Numbered from the stretch's first letter, positions 36,801 to 59,624 are shown. The stretch is DNA of 64,000 bases from Callaeas wilsoni (GCA_013398955.1 VWPU01003227.1:1-64000), one strand, 5' to 3'. Numbers and translations: made by a program. Notes: a model not told the origin generated them from the sequence alone.

Positions 36801-39359
36801 AACCAGGTCAGGACTTATTTATGCTAACTGCTGCACAAACCAGTAGCATGTGTTCATGTAACAAAGATTGAGTGTAAAGCTGAGTCTCTTGAAAATAAGT
36901 GCTTTGTTCAAGAGCAATTTGGAAGAGTTAAATTTAATTTTGTATTAAGAAACTAAAGCATGACTCTTACTGTTGCCACATCAGGCTTCTTTGTTAAAAA
37001 TGATTATTTCAGAGAGCAAGTCTCTCTTAGCATCTCCTGGGAAATATGTCTTTAGGAACTAAAATGGAGACACAATGTTAATATCTGAGCAATGCAGCAT
37101 TTGCCTTTTTTTTTTTTTTTTTCCCCATTCCCACCAGGCAGAGTATTTAAATAACTATAAGATAATGTACATCTTTCCAGAAGATTTTTTGCCTGGAACT
37201 CACGGCTTTTTCTGACCTAATCACATATGTCCAGAATTAGTGCTGAATAGGGAACAGAAACAAACCATTTACACCAATGATAGATAAACTTTTTAAAAAG
37301 TATTTTTCTCCTTTGTTTATTTAGCTTATTCCTACAGTACTTCAGCTAGCTCCTGTTCAGTTGACCAAGTCATGAATATTGTGTAAATTGAATGTCTGTA
37401 GCTTCCAGTGTTTGGGTTACATCTCTCAGTGTAAGAGCCAGGCACAAGATCAGTCTGGATTTGAGGCATTTTTAGTACAGCTCCCATTTAATCTCTTATT
37501 TCAAAGAGACAGACAGACGTGGCTTAAAACTCCAGGCACTCTGTCATTACCCTAGGTTTTTTTTCCATAAGTGTACAGTAAATTATTGGTTTCTGACATC
37601 TCCTGATAATGTGGTAGTTATGACAGAAATGCAATTGTAATTCATGGTGTCTTAACCTTGAAGTGTGTTTTGTTGCTGTCTTTTGAGTGGGAAAAATGTT
37701 TGTATGTGTCTACAGATTTATTTTAAAAGCCATGGTCCACATTTTGTAATCAGATTTTGTTTTTAAAGCAAATTATTTTGCTTTACCCCAAAATACCCCT
37801 CAGTAGGAGAAATAATTAAAGGGAAAATATATTAATAATTTCATCTATCATTAGGAACAGAAATTTCCATAGTGATTAGAGGAGGGAAGCAAAAGGATTC
37901 CTTGACATGGTGATGTAAACTGAAATAACAACTTTTTTCAGGGTACATCACTGTGGTTTCGTGGTGGGAGTGGTCAGGCAGTGTTCAGGGCTTTTCTTTT
38001 CAATTACATCTTGCTCTTCTATTTTCCACTGTGTTCTCAGAAAAAGAAAGAGGGCATTTCCCTTCATTGGGAAGATGCAGGATAATTGCAGGTTCTCCTG
38101 ATCCAAAGTGAGAACCTTGCTTGTCACATTTTATGATATTTGTTGAAAAGAACTGGACCTATTCCCAGGTCAGTATTTGGAACCATTTACCATGTCTTGA
38201 AATGCATTTCAATAAACCTGTAGTCCCGGGTGGGCATTAATCAGCTGATGTGACAGTGCTGTTAGATTCCAACTATACATTTTCCTCTTTAGTGTACAAA
38301 TACTCTCTCACTTGCAGGGGAACATTTTTGTTCATAAAGGTGGCATCCTTTTAAAGGAGTTATGGAAGCGTTCACAGTTATGACTGTGCAAAGTAATGGC
38401 GGGATTTTGGTAAAAAGTCTAACTTTGTTTTTCTAGAATATATGTTTAATGCTCAGGCGTTAGAAATGAACAGCTGCTGTAAATAAAACTCTGTGTCAAA
38501 GGCCGACTTCCTCAGTCCAAAGTGATACCAGTGCTATTCTCCAATCAGTGTTTCAGAAATACCAGTTAAATACAGTTTTTACTCTTTTGCTTTATAGCAA
38601 AGTAGAATTAGACAATGAAATTTCTATTCTGATGTAACTATTTTGGGAAAATCCAAATAGGCACAGCATTACTGTCTTTATTAATAACTTCATGTCTTTG
38701 GTTATGAAAGGACGGCTGCAAACCATGAAATGTCGCAACAGTTGCTTTGTAACATGCAGTGTTCTTGTACGCTACAAAGCTCAGGAAATCGGGTGTTTCA
38801 TTGAAGCTGCACAAGGATAGTATACAAAGAGTAGGAATATTAAAAGAATGGAGAAGTTGAGAGAAAGAAGATGAATGGGACAAAATCTCAGTGGATCTTC
38901 CTAGTTCTGTTGTTTTTCCTTTAAAATGACTTGTTGTCTGTGCAACAAGGCAAACCCAGTAGGTTAGAGTAGGGGCAGAAAAGCCACTTTCAGAAAAATA
39001 CTTTGATTTATCCTTTCGTTATTTTTGCCCTGTAGCATGATGCAATATTGTTTTGCAGTGTGTGCTTGAAATAGTATTCAAAGTCTGCTAACCTCTGGAG
39101 TGTATATGGTTTGAGTCTTCCATCTTCAAAAAGGATAAACTAGAATTTAAGACAAGGAAAAGGTGAGCGAATCTTATGAGGGGAAAACCAGATGAAATAA
39201 GGTTTGTGACTTCTAAGAGCAGCAACGACACAGAATCCAAGAGGCTGGTAAAAAAGGAAAAGGTTGCAATTTCATGTCAAAGGCATAAAATTCCAAGAAG
39301 TTTGTGGAGAGATCTGAATTACAGGGCACTTCCAGCACAGGAAGAATGAGTTATTTACC
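33816..39359. other. Intronic sequence, mostly unique
   Basis: Contains T17 at 37106-37122. Two less AT-rich patches (about 35462-35670 and 36120-36260) give short open frames on both strands. I do not recognise them as a gene or repeat family. Confidence 0.5.
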
Positions 39360-39545
39360 ATTTGGGGATATGTTTAACCTGAGGATTAGGGAAAGATTTC
39401 TAACCGCTACAGCAAGAGACTTATGGAACATCTTTCCAGTCGACTTACATAAAACCACAAAGATACTCCCCTCCACTTTCTGAAAAGTTTCTGAAAGAGG
39501 TTAAGTTAGTACTGGAAACGCTGGGAAATTTGGGGAGCTCTTATG
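39360..39545 (+). repeat. Possible ancient CR1-family LINE remnant
   Basis: The stretch TTTAACCTGAGGATTAGGGA, AAGATTTCTAACC and ACTTATGGAACATCTTTCCAG follows the order of old amniote CR1 elements (TTTAGGCTAGATATTAGGAA, AACTTTCTAAC, ACTGGAACA...CC). It is followed by CTGAAAAGTTTCTGAAAGAG where CR1 has GAGGTTTTTAAGAACAGG. Divergence is high, so the call is tentative. Confidence 0.45.
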
Positions 39546-42034
39546 TTCTGGTTAAGTATAATTGTTTGCGGTGATCACCTAAGGATTGGTTTTTAACTTG
39601 TGGTTTTGTTTGTTAGCATTTGACTAATAACTTTGATAGCAATGAGGCCAGTTACTCAGATCTTACATAGGGTTTCAATAATGACAAAAAAAGAGCAAGG
39701 TTCTTGTGTTCTGAAAATCAGTGTTAAATGCTGTATTTGTGGAATGGAGAAGAAATGGGGCCAAGAGTATACTGGCCCTTAGGAATTTGGCTAAGGATAT
39801 AGTCTGTCATACAGTATTTTATAATACCTATGATAAATTACTATTTAGATGTATAGATCTTGGGAAATGAGGTTTTCTATATCCATCTGAGCTCAGGTTT
39901 AGATCGACTGATGCAGTTTGTTCCAATAGAACAGAACTTTTTGTTTTCCCCCTAAAGGAGAAAGTGTTTGTACACAAGGGGTACACAGTGTTTTAACCCC
40001 TGATATCAGCAGCTTTCATATTTAAATACACTCCCTGCTGTTTTTCAGTAAGTTTTGTTTTAATATGCTACCAAAAGGTAGTTCTAAGGTGGGAATAAAG
40101 GGAAATCTTAGCTTCTGTGAGTTTGTCATTTATCTAATGCAAGTTTTCTTTGAACCTTCACATCTGTTTATGTCACTGTTTGAATTCTTGTAAAAATTGT
40201 TGTGGTGCAGTCCAAGAAACTGGAAACATGATTTCATATAATTGTTCTTTTAAGCAGCAGCTTGAAATAATTAGTATGGCATACTTTAATTGGTGGCATC
40301 CAATTGATTTTTTATGAAAGGCTTGAATTGTAATAAAAGCAGAGAACACAAGTTGGTTAGTGCCTATAACCCAGTGCTGTCATCTTTGGGGGAAAGAAAC
40401 AGCAGCTCTGTTGTATATTTAGTGGCAGATCCAGTATGTATTAGGTGCTCAGCTTCTGGAGGGTTTTTTTTTTTTATTGAATATCCTCTGGGAAGGATTT
40501 TTGACAGGAAAATTACAGGATTGGTGCCCACTCTAAGATTTATGTTGATAATTGAAGCTGCTTCTTCTAAATAAAGCATAAATGCAGCTTAAATAACTAG
40601 CTAAAAGACAAGGAAGATTTTAAAAAAAAGAAAAAGTTTAGATATGTAGAAAAATTATAACTTGGTTGTCAAGGCCATTATACCCCTCAGGCAGTTGTCA
40701 CTAAATCTGTGGTTAATGCTCACTATGTGCCAGTCAACTAATCATGCAACTTTCGTCCCTTTCTGATTTAAGCAGTTTTATGAAATTTGCTAGAGAAATG
40801 TTACTTTATAAAATGCTGAAATTAAAAAAAAATTATAATAATTTAATGGACATTTTCATCATTTATCTTTTCCAATATTATCCAGCAAAGATAAAAGTAT
40901 ATATGAGCATTCCTGGATGATCCTGAAGGATTGTTTTTTCCCTGCTTAGGATTTTGAGTCTCAGTTTTCAAGAAAGTTTAGAGGTCAGTCTTTATGCTTT
41001 CATTCTGTACAGTACTTGAAGTACATGTACAGCCAGTTAAATGTCAGTGCGGAAAGCTTGCATACAATATATCTGAAAATGGTATTTCATTTATTTGTGG
41101 TCTGGGCCGGGCTGACAGAAACAATAGGTGGCTTGAACTGTATTGTGTGCTGGCTAGCTAGCATTGCCTGTGAAAATAGAAACATAGTACGTACTACCAT
41201 ATGCCAAAACTTTAGTTTTTAAAAGAATTCTTAACTGCCTTTAAACATCTTACATTGAAATTGGCTTTTTATTTTTCCAGAGTGACCTAGAGCAATTGAT
41301 TTTAGCTCTGTAATCCTTTGTTTCTATGCCTTTCCTTGGGAGTTACATAGGAAGTGAGTAAAAATACAAACAAAATAAGGTTTTTAATCCCTCTCTAGGC
41401 ATTTTTACCTTGGAAAGAAGGATTTGAAACTGGCCAGCCCAGTTGTGAGGGCAGAAGTATTGAATGAGGGGCTTTTCACAAAAGCCGATGAGTAGACAAA
41501 AATGCATCTTTGCAGAGACTGAGACGTGTTCTCAGGGAAAACAGAGGTATATTAGAGGCTCTTTTAGCTGCTGCAGAAGACCAGTGCTGGTTGTCACAAT
41601 TTTCTTTACTTGTGCTCTTAGCTCTCTTTCCACTGGGTTTGGCCTGTGCCAGACCTCTTGGAGGTGCTGGTTAAAATCTGGCTTTGGTGTGATGTGCAGC
41701 CTTGGGCTGTGCGGGCTGTGTAGCCAGCAAAAGGGTTTGGGAGCTCCTTGGCTGCTGTTCTGTCTACCCAAACCTTATCTGAAGAGTAGGTTTATTGCTG
41801 TTTGAAATGTTTTGTATTTAATGATCGGTAATTTTCATGTAAAACTACCCTGTTTTACTACATACAGTATGCAAATGTATTTCAATGTAGTCTGGCCATC
41901 CTGACAGAGATTGGTGAGTGTGTGGGTGTGCTAGCTGATTAGTCTAACACTTAATTATCTTGAGGTGAAAAAAAAAGTGAAATAAAATGAAAATTCTACA
42001 TTTTAGAATACTTTTATATACATAAATATTTAAT
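39546..42034. other. Intronic sequence, unique
   Basis: AT-rich with short homopolymers (T13 near 40465). No gene recognised; the open frames here lack homology. Confidence 0.5.
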
Positions 42035-42070
42035 CTATATATATATATTTATATATGTATGTATATATAT
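42035..42070. repeat. (TA)n microsatellite, interrupted
   Basis: TATATATATATATTTATATATGTATGTATATATAT-type sequence with TTT and TG interruptions. Confidence 0.85.
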
Positions 42071-42483
42071 GACATATTGGCATATATTTAAAACAGAAGT
42101 GCCTGGACCTCTCCCCTTCTTGTCTCCTTTCCCTGTTTCCATATCAATTTATGGTCTATTAACCTGCAGTGAATAGATCTTGTGTTTCTTTCTGGTGCTT
42201 CGCAGCTGTTCAAACCCCATGTTATTAACGTTAATAAAGAATTTTGGCATCTGAGATTTTTAATAATCAGGAATTAGTGACCCAAGAGACTAATTTTTAT
42301 CCATGGCAAAGTTGTGCTTCAAGACAGAGAGAAATAAGGAAGACAGTAATTTGAATTTGAGTCAACATTTTAAAACCTTGAAAGTCTTGATAGCTGTTTA
42401 TTTCCAGTTTGGAATTCTTGGGTACCCAGTTGGTTTTTGTATTTGTTTGTGGTATATATCTATGCAGATAATTATTGGGATGG

Positions 42484-42585
42484 GTGGTTTGGTGTTTTGG
42501 GGTTTTGTTTGGGGGGGGAGTTATTGGTTTGGTTTTTTGGTTTTGATTTTGCTTTTTTGTTGTTGGTTTGTTTGTTTGTTTTTCT
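42484..42585. repeat. TTTG/TTGG-rich low-complexity tract
   Basis: Irregular G/T sequence with a G8 run and a (TTTG)n end at about 42565-42580. It creates spurious frames on both strands. Confidence 0.8.
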
Positions 42586-42631
42586 TTATGCAAATTATCA
42601 GCCTGAATTTTGAAATAGCTTGAAATTGAAT

Positions 42632-42688
42632 GCTTTTCTAGAAGAGCATCTTGTTTAGAAGTAGCTTGTCTAGAAGAGTATCTTATTT
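42632..42688. repeat. Two-copy tandem duplication, 32-bp period
   Basis: GCTTTTCTAGAAGAGCATCT at 42632 and GCTTGTCTAGAAGAGTATCT at 42664 start two 25-base segments that differ at three positions. This is a recent-looking local duplication without evident function. Confidence 0.8.
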
Positions 42689-43275
42689 GCTTGTAACTTT
42701 TCTTTTATGCTGGATACTCTTGTCTCACAGTTTTTTCTAGATTGGAGACATCCAGACTTTTATAAAGTAAAAATTTTCCCTGATGTACGAGGCCTAAGAA
42801 GTACTCAGGCCTTCTATGCATTTATACCTCAGTGCACTACTTAACAGGGAACTTCAGAGTGAAATAAAGTAGTCGTAGTGAAACTAAGCAACTTTGTGGG
42901 CACTGGAAATGTTAAGAGTTACTCTGTAAACACTGCGTGAATTAATGGCCTTTCCAAAAGATTGCATGAGGTTGTCTGTGGCTTTGGGTTATGGATTAGA
43001 GCCATACCAGTTCTGCTGGTTGAGGTGGTCTGATCTCTGTGGAGTATCTGTAGGACTAGTTTTTGTAATTCTAAATATGCATATGCATGGATGTATAAAT
43101 TTATGTACATGGATAGATCCATGTAAAAATGGATGTCATTTAGGAATATGGGAGTTTAGTCCACTAATACAGGTCCTGTGTTAAAAAAATGCTTTTGAAC
43201 ATACTCACTTGGGAGAACCTTGCACACAGTGAAGTGCACTAAGGTTTTCTTTTGTACACTTCAGGATGTTAATAG

Positions 43276-52929
<9,654 letters not shown>

Positions 52930-53078
52930 CTAGACAGAAAAACTGAGGCAGGAAGAAATTAAATCCTGACCTCAGATGGTCACAAAAAAATCTGTCAGCT
53001 CTGGAGAGATTGGGAATTCTCTTGCAGTTCTGTTTGTTCCTCACAAGACTGCTCTTCATTGCTCTGTTTTAAGGACTG
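52930..53078 (+). repeat. Ancient amniote repeat (MIR / L2-L3-like core)
   Basis: ACAGAAAAACTGAGGCAGGA, AGAAATTAA...TGACCTCAGATGGTCACA and TCTGTCAGCTCTGGAGAG...TTGGGAATTC align in order with the classic ancient-repeat phrase of ACAG...GAAACTGAGGCA, AGAGATTAAGTGACTTGCCC, AAGGTCACA and GGCAGAGCTGGGAATTGAAC, recalled from general knowledge. Highly diverged, so it predates modern birds. The family cannot be fixed by eye. Confidence 0.55.
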
Positions 53079-53555
53079 ATTGAAATGTTTCATAGCAATT
53101 TTTAGCACTAATTACAAATAACTTTGGAAACCCTTTGAAATGTTCCCTTTTGGGTGGTGCCGGGATAAAAATGAGTTCTCTAACTTGTAATTTTCCATTT
53201 TCCTGGATTTATTTCTCTAGAGCCTGTATAGCGGATTCCCTATGCTTATGGGCCTCCTTATTTTTTGTTTTCTCCCTGCCAGCTGCTCATGGCTCAGATG
53301 AATATATCGAGATGATTGAGTCTTTAACCCTCTGTTGCCCAGAGAACGAAGGCCAAAAAAGTGAACTATGTAGGTGCTGTAGAAGGTGCTGGAAACAGGG
53401 ACACTTGTTTTTCTGCCTTCAGTTTCCTGTGTTCCTGCTGGACTCAAAACTGCTCCTGCAGAAGCAGATGAAAGTCATTGATTTTAATTTCCCTCATGCT
53501 CAGGGACAGTGTGTAAATTCAAATTCAGACCCTTTGCTTTATTACATAGACTCGA

Positions 53556-53661
53556 TGGGGCACTCAGTGCCATGGTTTAGCCGATAAGGTAATGTTAGGT
53601 CTAAGGTTGGACTTAATGATCTCAGAGGTCTTTTCCAACCTAGTTCATTCTGTGATTCTGG
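53556..53661 (+). mobile_element. CR1 LINE 3' terminus, forward orientation (~105 bp)
   Basis: GGGGCACTCAGTGCCATGGT, TTAGCCGATAAGGTAATGTT, AAGGTTGGACTTAATGATCT and CAGAGGTCTTTTCCAACC match the CR1 subfamily 3' end, finishing in TTCATTCTGTGATTCTG. Severely 5'-truncated. The 150-codon open frame at 53135-53587 runs into this element and is not credible as a protein. Confidence 0.95.
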
Positions 53662-55034
53662 AGAGAGGATGTGAAGATTTTGTGCGAATGCCAGGAACTT
53701 GCAGACTGTCTGCTCCAGCAGTGTGACCCACCTTTGGAGAGATTGTAGCTCCCATCCGAGAGTGGTGCTGCTCTACTCCCCTCTGTTTGTAGGGGTGCTT
53801 GGGGCACCAGTTTACTCATGGTCTGCCCTGATTATGTAGCAGATCGGGCAAAACAGTCTCTGAAAAGCTCGTCACAAAAGGTGTGTGAGCTCGGGAGCCT
53901 GGTGTGGCTGTGGTCCCTCCTCTGGCTTAGCCCAGTTTGGGGCAGACGCTCTGAAGGACCCAGCGTGCTCCAGCTCTGCCCCACACTAGCTGCTCTCTGG
54001 ACAGGCAACTGGGGAAGATGGGGAGGTGCTGGAACTGTTACACTTCCATTCTAGCCCCTCAGCCATCACCCACATTATTCTGTTCCTCCCACTCCCTACT
54101 TCTACTCACTCTCATTCTCTCTTTCCCGCTCTCCTGTGGGCTAAGCAAATTGTTTAGCGCAGTACACGATGTGCAGTCTTTGCTCTAGGCCATCGTGAGA
54201 TCCAAGTAAAACCATCCTGCAGAGCTGGATTCAGCCTTCAGGCTGTCAATTAGTTATCCCTGTTGTAGGGGCAGAATTGCAACTCATGCATATTTCTGCT
54301 CTATGTCATGGAATAGACGCAGAGCTTCAAAGTTTGGAGGGTAGAAAATGGAAGCAGTAATTAGCAGTTACAGTCCCTGGTTTTGCTCCTTCACTGTGCT
54401 GTCATCATTTAAATATTTTGTTACTGGAAAGAAGAAAGTAAGCTTAATTTTTTCCTGACTTCAATTATGACAAAAAAGAAACCCGATTTAAACCAGTCTT
54501 CCTAGAGGATTGGATGAGCATGAGGAGAGCTTGTCCATAGAAGAGCAGTGTAAACTAATGGTAAAAATACTGATTTACTTTTCTTCAAATTATCTGACTA
54601 CTTTTTAGAAAGAGTCAAGCAGTGACCTTTCCTCTAAACATACACACAAACCCACTGGGTTAGTAGAGGTGGAAAGAGTACATCTACATAGTTCAAAATG
54701 CATTTACCCTATAACCATCAGTCACAATTTGCAGGATTTGCATGTAAGACAAGTAAGATAAACAAGATAAAAAACCCAGATAAAGCAGTAGTGGAAAAGC
54801 TAAGCCCACTGTCTATATATGAACTGAATGGCCTGGCAAGTATATGCTTGCATTAAAATGCCACATTTTATGTCTGAACATGAAAGGTGTTATGTTCAGA
54901 AGTTTTGCATTATGGGACCATAGTCTGTAAGGGAGTGATGCTTAACAGGACCTGGAATCACATTAGATAATCTAAGAAGATTTTTAATTGAGCTGTGAAA
55001 TACAAGTAAAGAGATAAGGTACAGGTGACTCATC
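53662..55034. other. Intronic sequence, unique
   Basis: A somewhat GC-richer patch at about 53690-54060 directly downstream of the CR1 tail, then AT-rich sequence. No gene or repeat family recognised. Confidence 0.5.
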
Positions 55035-55235
55035 AGTGAGACCATTACTGGAATGCTGAATCCAGTCACATGCACAAAAAAGAACACTGGAAAGTTGGAA
55101 TGGGCTCAGAAAAGTTGTACAGATTATTCCAAATTTCAGAAGCTTGGGATACATAAGACTTCTGCTCAACATAGTGTTGTTTTATTAAAGCGGATGTTCA
55201 GAGTTAACCTGAGGCTACAAGTCAACTCATACAGT
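55035..55235 (+). repeat. Ancient CR1-family LINE remnant
   Basis: ACTGGAATGCTGAATCCAGT, AAAGTTGGAATGGGCTCAGA, AAAGTTGTACAGATTATTCC and AGAGTTAACCTGAGGCTACA track, in order, the old amniote CR1 phrase CTGGAATACTG...CCAGT, AAATTGGAGAGGGTTCAGA, AAAGAGCTACAAGAATGATT and AGATTGAGAGGTGACTTGA. Divergence is much greater than in the other CR1 copies here, so it is an older layer. Non-coding relic. Confidence 0.6.
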
Positions 55236-58200
55236 ATAGAAATGCCAATGAGGACTATAATTCCGTGACCATAGATGCAGGAATTCTGTCTCTATTAAAC
55301 TATATATATGTGTACTACCCTGAGCACAGCTACAGCTTGAAGTAGGTATAGACAATTCTGTGCCTACAAAGTAAATCAGTAGGTAAAACACTGCTTATTT
55401 TGCTGTACTTAAGCTTTCATACTGCTCTGGGAATTTAAATCAGCACTGGAGTTTATTTCACTACTGTCATTTATTCTTCAATTAAGAATACAGGATGAGA
55501 AAGTAAATGTACAATTTGCTGTTCAGACTATTTAGGCTTCCTGAGAAATATTCATGTGTTGAAGAAATACATAGTTATTCTTTAGTGAATCCAAGCAAAG
55601 CAGAACGGGCCAAAGAAAACTTGAGAAGCACAACTTGTTGGAAAAGAATGGTAGCTTTTAATAAGCTTTTCTTTCATGGAAAATGTTAATTCCTTGGGTC
55701 GTATCATACTGAAATGAGGAGATGAGCATTTAAAGTTTTTTGGTTTGTGTTTGTTTTGTTTTTCAAACATTTGCTTGAAGTATTCCTATATTGAAATGAA
55801 CTGATACACAAGAGTGGATGAAGCTCTGTGTGGCATCTTTAGAGTTAAAGAGGAGAGCAGAAAGTTAGAATTGGTCTGTGGTCTACATCCAAAGACATTA
55901 ACTATTCACCAGACTTTAGTTACTGTCTCTGTCTGTAATTCATCTTGATGGCATCTTGTAAAAGCCATAGACCACCAAAAGAGCAGGAAACAGTTGAAAG
56001 GAGCTGGTTATGCACGAGTCTTGCTCAGCAGATTTTGTTTAAAAGTGTCTTGATGTGTGCACAGCACGAAGCAGGTAAAGTTTTTTTATTCCTCAGCCTA
56101 TGGGCACTCAGCTTCATCAGATATGCCAGCTGGGATTGTGTAAGAAAATGAAGAGTCTTGCCCAGTGGCAGAAGGTGCCAGTCCCTCAGGGCTCCATGCC
56201 TCCTTACTTTACTCCCCTTTCCCTTTTTTTGGGGGCCCTTAAAACTGTATGTGTTTTCTGACAATGCTGTTTGTTGTACCTGCAGTTTTAGTCCTTAATG
56301 GGCCACCTTACGTCTTCTCTTCCGGATCTCAGGGTTTTTGGTATTCTTTGGAGTGTAGAAATGGGACTTGGCAGCCCTGCAGCTGAAGGGGCTTAACTTG
56401 GGACATGGGCTCCTGAAGCAGATGCTGCCCAGAGGGTTTAGGGACGGAAGGGAAGGCCACTCACAGGACAGGTCTGGAAATAGGATCGTTACCTACAGGA
56501 AACCAAGGAAATTATTTTTAATGGATCTGTCCAAGCTAGGTAAAATTTTGTGCATCTATTATTTCCAAGGATTTATATTTTTTGAAACTGTGTTGACAGC
56601 CCCTCTGGAATTTGGCAACTTCTGCCCCTGTAAAAGTGGACAGATTATTGTTCCTGATGATGTGTAGTGTTGGCTCTAAGTTCAGCACTGGGTTGTGGCT
56701 GAGACCTAAAGCACAGGAAGGTATGTTAAGAGTAATGATCTCTTTGTTCTTGACTTTTAATTATTTGAGCTTCTGTCTTTCTGTTTAAATGATTTGGAGA
56801 GATAATAATTTCTTCCCTTGGAGGGTATTAGTTTGGCTAAGATGATTTGTCGAGATAGATGGCTTAGCGTGCCTAATGCCTGATGATTATTTGCATCTAA
56901 TTGTTCCCACTGTAGACGTGTTGGAGACTCTTCTGGTTGGTTGAGTAGAAGCTGAATCTGAAATACATGTGCATAGTGGGAATAAAAAAATTACAGATAG
57001 GTTCTTCTGTAAGCCTAGCAGGGTATCAAACTTTGGAACACATGGCATTGCTTTTTTTAATTGCAAGGGAAACAACTGAATGGAACATTAAGGTATGTCA
57101 GTGTTCACATAGATTCAATTGCTTGAAGTAATAAACATTTTAACTTTATATAACATACCTTTGATCTTCTGAGTTAAACGTATACTAGCATTATGATTTA
57201 AATTGTTTAATTAAACATACATGTGTGCATTATGTAAGTTTTGTGCATATCTTACTTGAAATAAAAATTCTGCAGAAATTTATTCAGGCATGTTGTTCAA
57301 AACTCTGTTAATTTAATACACAGAGAAATTCTACCTTAAAAAATAAAATACAAAATATATTTTCAATTACTGCATGCAGTAAAGATCTTTTATGAGCCTG
57401 TGCATTTTATTTTTGTATCTTAGATTTACTGTATCATCTATAAAAGAAGTAATATGGCCACTATAAAAAGTTATGGCAGGCTTTGCAGCTTTATTTTTAA
57501 GGCACTGATTGGGAAACGGTACAGATTTCACCTTCTTGAGGAAGTTCAAGGTGTGTGTGGAAATAAGAGAGCCTCTGCAACAAGACTTGGGAAGGAATAG
57601 TGCTACACTAGGGCTCATTAGAGGGAGAGAAGCACTCTTTATGAAAGAGGATTTTATTCAAAATATGTTGGAAAGTACTGTCTGAAAGCCCTCCCCCTTT
57701 TTATGGATTCAAATAAAGTTAATGCTGGCAGATGCTGTGCTTTGTTACAGTGGGGAGAAGCAACTTTATGGTGATGGGAAGGTAATTGTTTCTTTGTGGC
57801 AGCCATGGAATATAAGGTAGGATGGTTTCTTTTGGTAATGTAGTAAAATTTTTTTCTAAATATTGTTTAGCTTGCAATTTCAGTGGCGATTGTTAGGATG
57901 GTCAACTTACAGAAATGCTTTTGGAGCATGTTGTGCCATTTTGTTTAGAAAAATAGTAGTCATAATAGTTTGGACCTAATTCATAAAAGGGTCCTGGGTA
58001 GAGCATTACTCTTTCTCTCGCAGCTTTGTTCTGGGGAAAGGATTAGTGGTGGTGTGAAATAAGACTTGTTAGCCAGTAAAAGTCTCTGTGGAATGTACTG
58101 TGTATGTCCTGGGGAAAGCTGGCTTTACGGTGTGACTGTGGGCACCTGAACTTGTTCATTAGTGCAGCAGAGGCCAAATCCCTGCAGTTCTGCATCGAGT

Positions 58201-59624
58201 GTTTGTAATGCACAGGAAGATTTTGGAGGGAGTGTAATGTGAATTCTCCTTTGGCTGCCATTTCAGCAAGATGTTATGATAAATTTAAGGAGCCAGGGAA
58301 TCTTGCTGTTCAAAGGATTGCAGTTCAAGGTAGAGTAGAAAAAGGCTGTACACGAGGACAAAACTGATTTGTGTTTAGTCATTAGGTGATACAAACATGC
58401 TCTTCTGTTAGTGAGTGGAGAGAAAGTTAATTTTAAATCCAATAACTTTTCATTTATTTAATCATTTTCTGGTAGGCAGGATACAGAAATAGCCTGGGGT
58501 TTTTTCCTCTTTAGTTAAGAAAGGGAAACTCTAAAGTGAAAGATTTTAATTTATTTTAATGATGGGGAGAATATTTGGCTTTTATTCATGGGATCCTATA
58601 CCTAGATTTCGCCTCAGCCTTGGGCACGCTTCCAGTAAAGGAGCTGTTAATCTCTATTATTACTACTATTTTTCATTTGTCTTTTGAAGACCTAGTTATC
58701 TTGAGAAACTTGTCTGTCCTTAAGGTTCACTTTTATTTGCTATTTTTCTTTCTTTACATATTTTTCTTCCCCCAGCTGGGATTTATCTCTCCATGAAGTG
58801 ATCTATATTAAATTAGTCCTTACAAATAGACTGGTACAAAGTCTACAAACTATATCTTGGTATGATATGGAATATTTGCAGAAGTAAAATAAATTACCTG
58901 AGAAGGAGGGCTGTGTCTACACCAAAGTTCAGTCAAACTGCTGCACATTCATAGCATATATAATTAGGATAATTCTAATTACGGAGGCAGTGTTGTATCA
59001 GATCTCTGGGCTGTTTGGTACTCCGAGTGGGCTGTAACCATCTCTGTTAGGTGGCACATTGACAGTTTCCTGAAGCAGCAGATACACCTGCTGGAAGGGA
59101 ATTGCTCAGTTACTTACCTTGCTTCCTTGGCTTTGGTAAGCTCAGTGTAATTTTTGATCACATCAGTCAGCATTTAACAAGTTAAGTAGTGGAGATATTT
59201 TCCATTTTAGATGGTTAGCACAAACATCCTTGATACTTTGCAGTCTGTGCTTTCAGAGTGGTCAGCGCTGGCCTGCTCTTTGGTTTGTGCACCATTAGTA
59301 AAAATTTCAGTTTAGTTTGTTTTATATTTGAAATAAGCAAATGCTCTCACTGAGGCATTTACAGAGGTTGGTTGTGCATTGTCTCTTTCTACAGACAGCT
59401 AGAGAAGGTGATTGATTTGAGTTGGTGTGATGTGGCCTTGCATGTTTATAGCCTTTGACCATCGTCGAATAATCCGTTTGCTAGTGTGCATGAAGGTCTT
59501 TTGCAGCAAGGCTCATTTATTAAGAATAGTAGTTGAAAATAAACCTAGAAGTACTTTTAATAATATTTAAAGATGAGTGATAATATTTAAAGTGAGTATT
59601 TAAAGATGTGTATTTAGTGGCCTC
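55236..59624. other. Intronic sequence, mostly unique
   Basis: AT-rich. No gene recognised. The block at about 58920-59180 has paired TAATTA motifs and is noted as a possible enhancer. A small ATATTTAAAG repeat lies at about 59566-59612. Confidence 0.5.

Noticed and set aside
53135..53587. 150-codon open frame in intron 2
   Set aside because: Its 3' end lies in a CR1 tail, the sequence matches no domain, and there is no exon or promoter context.
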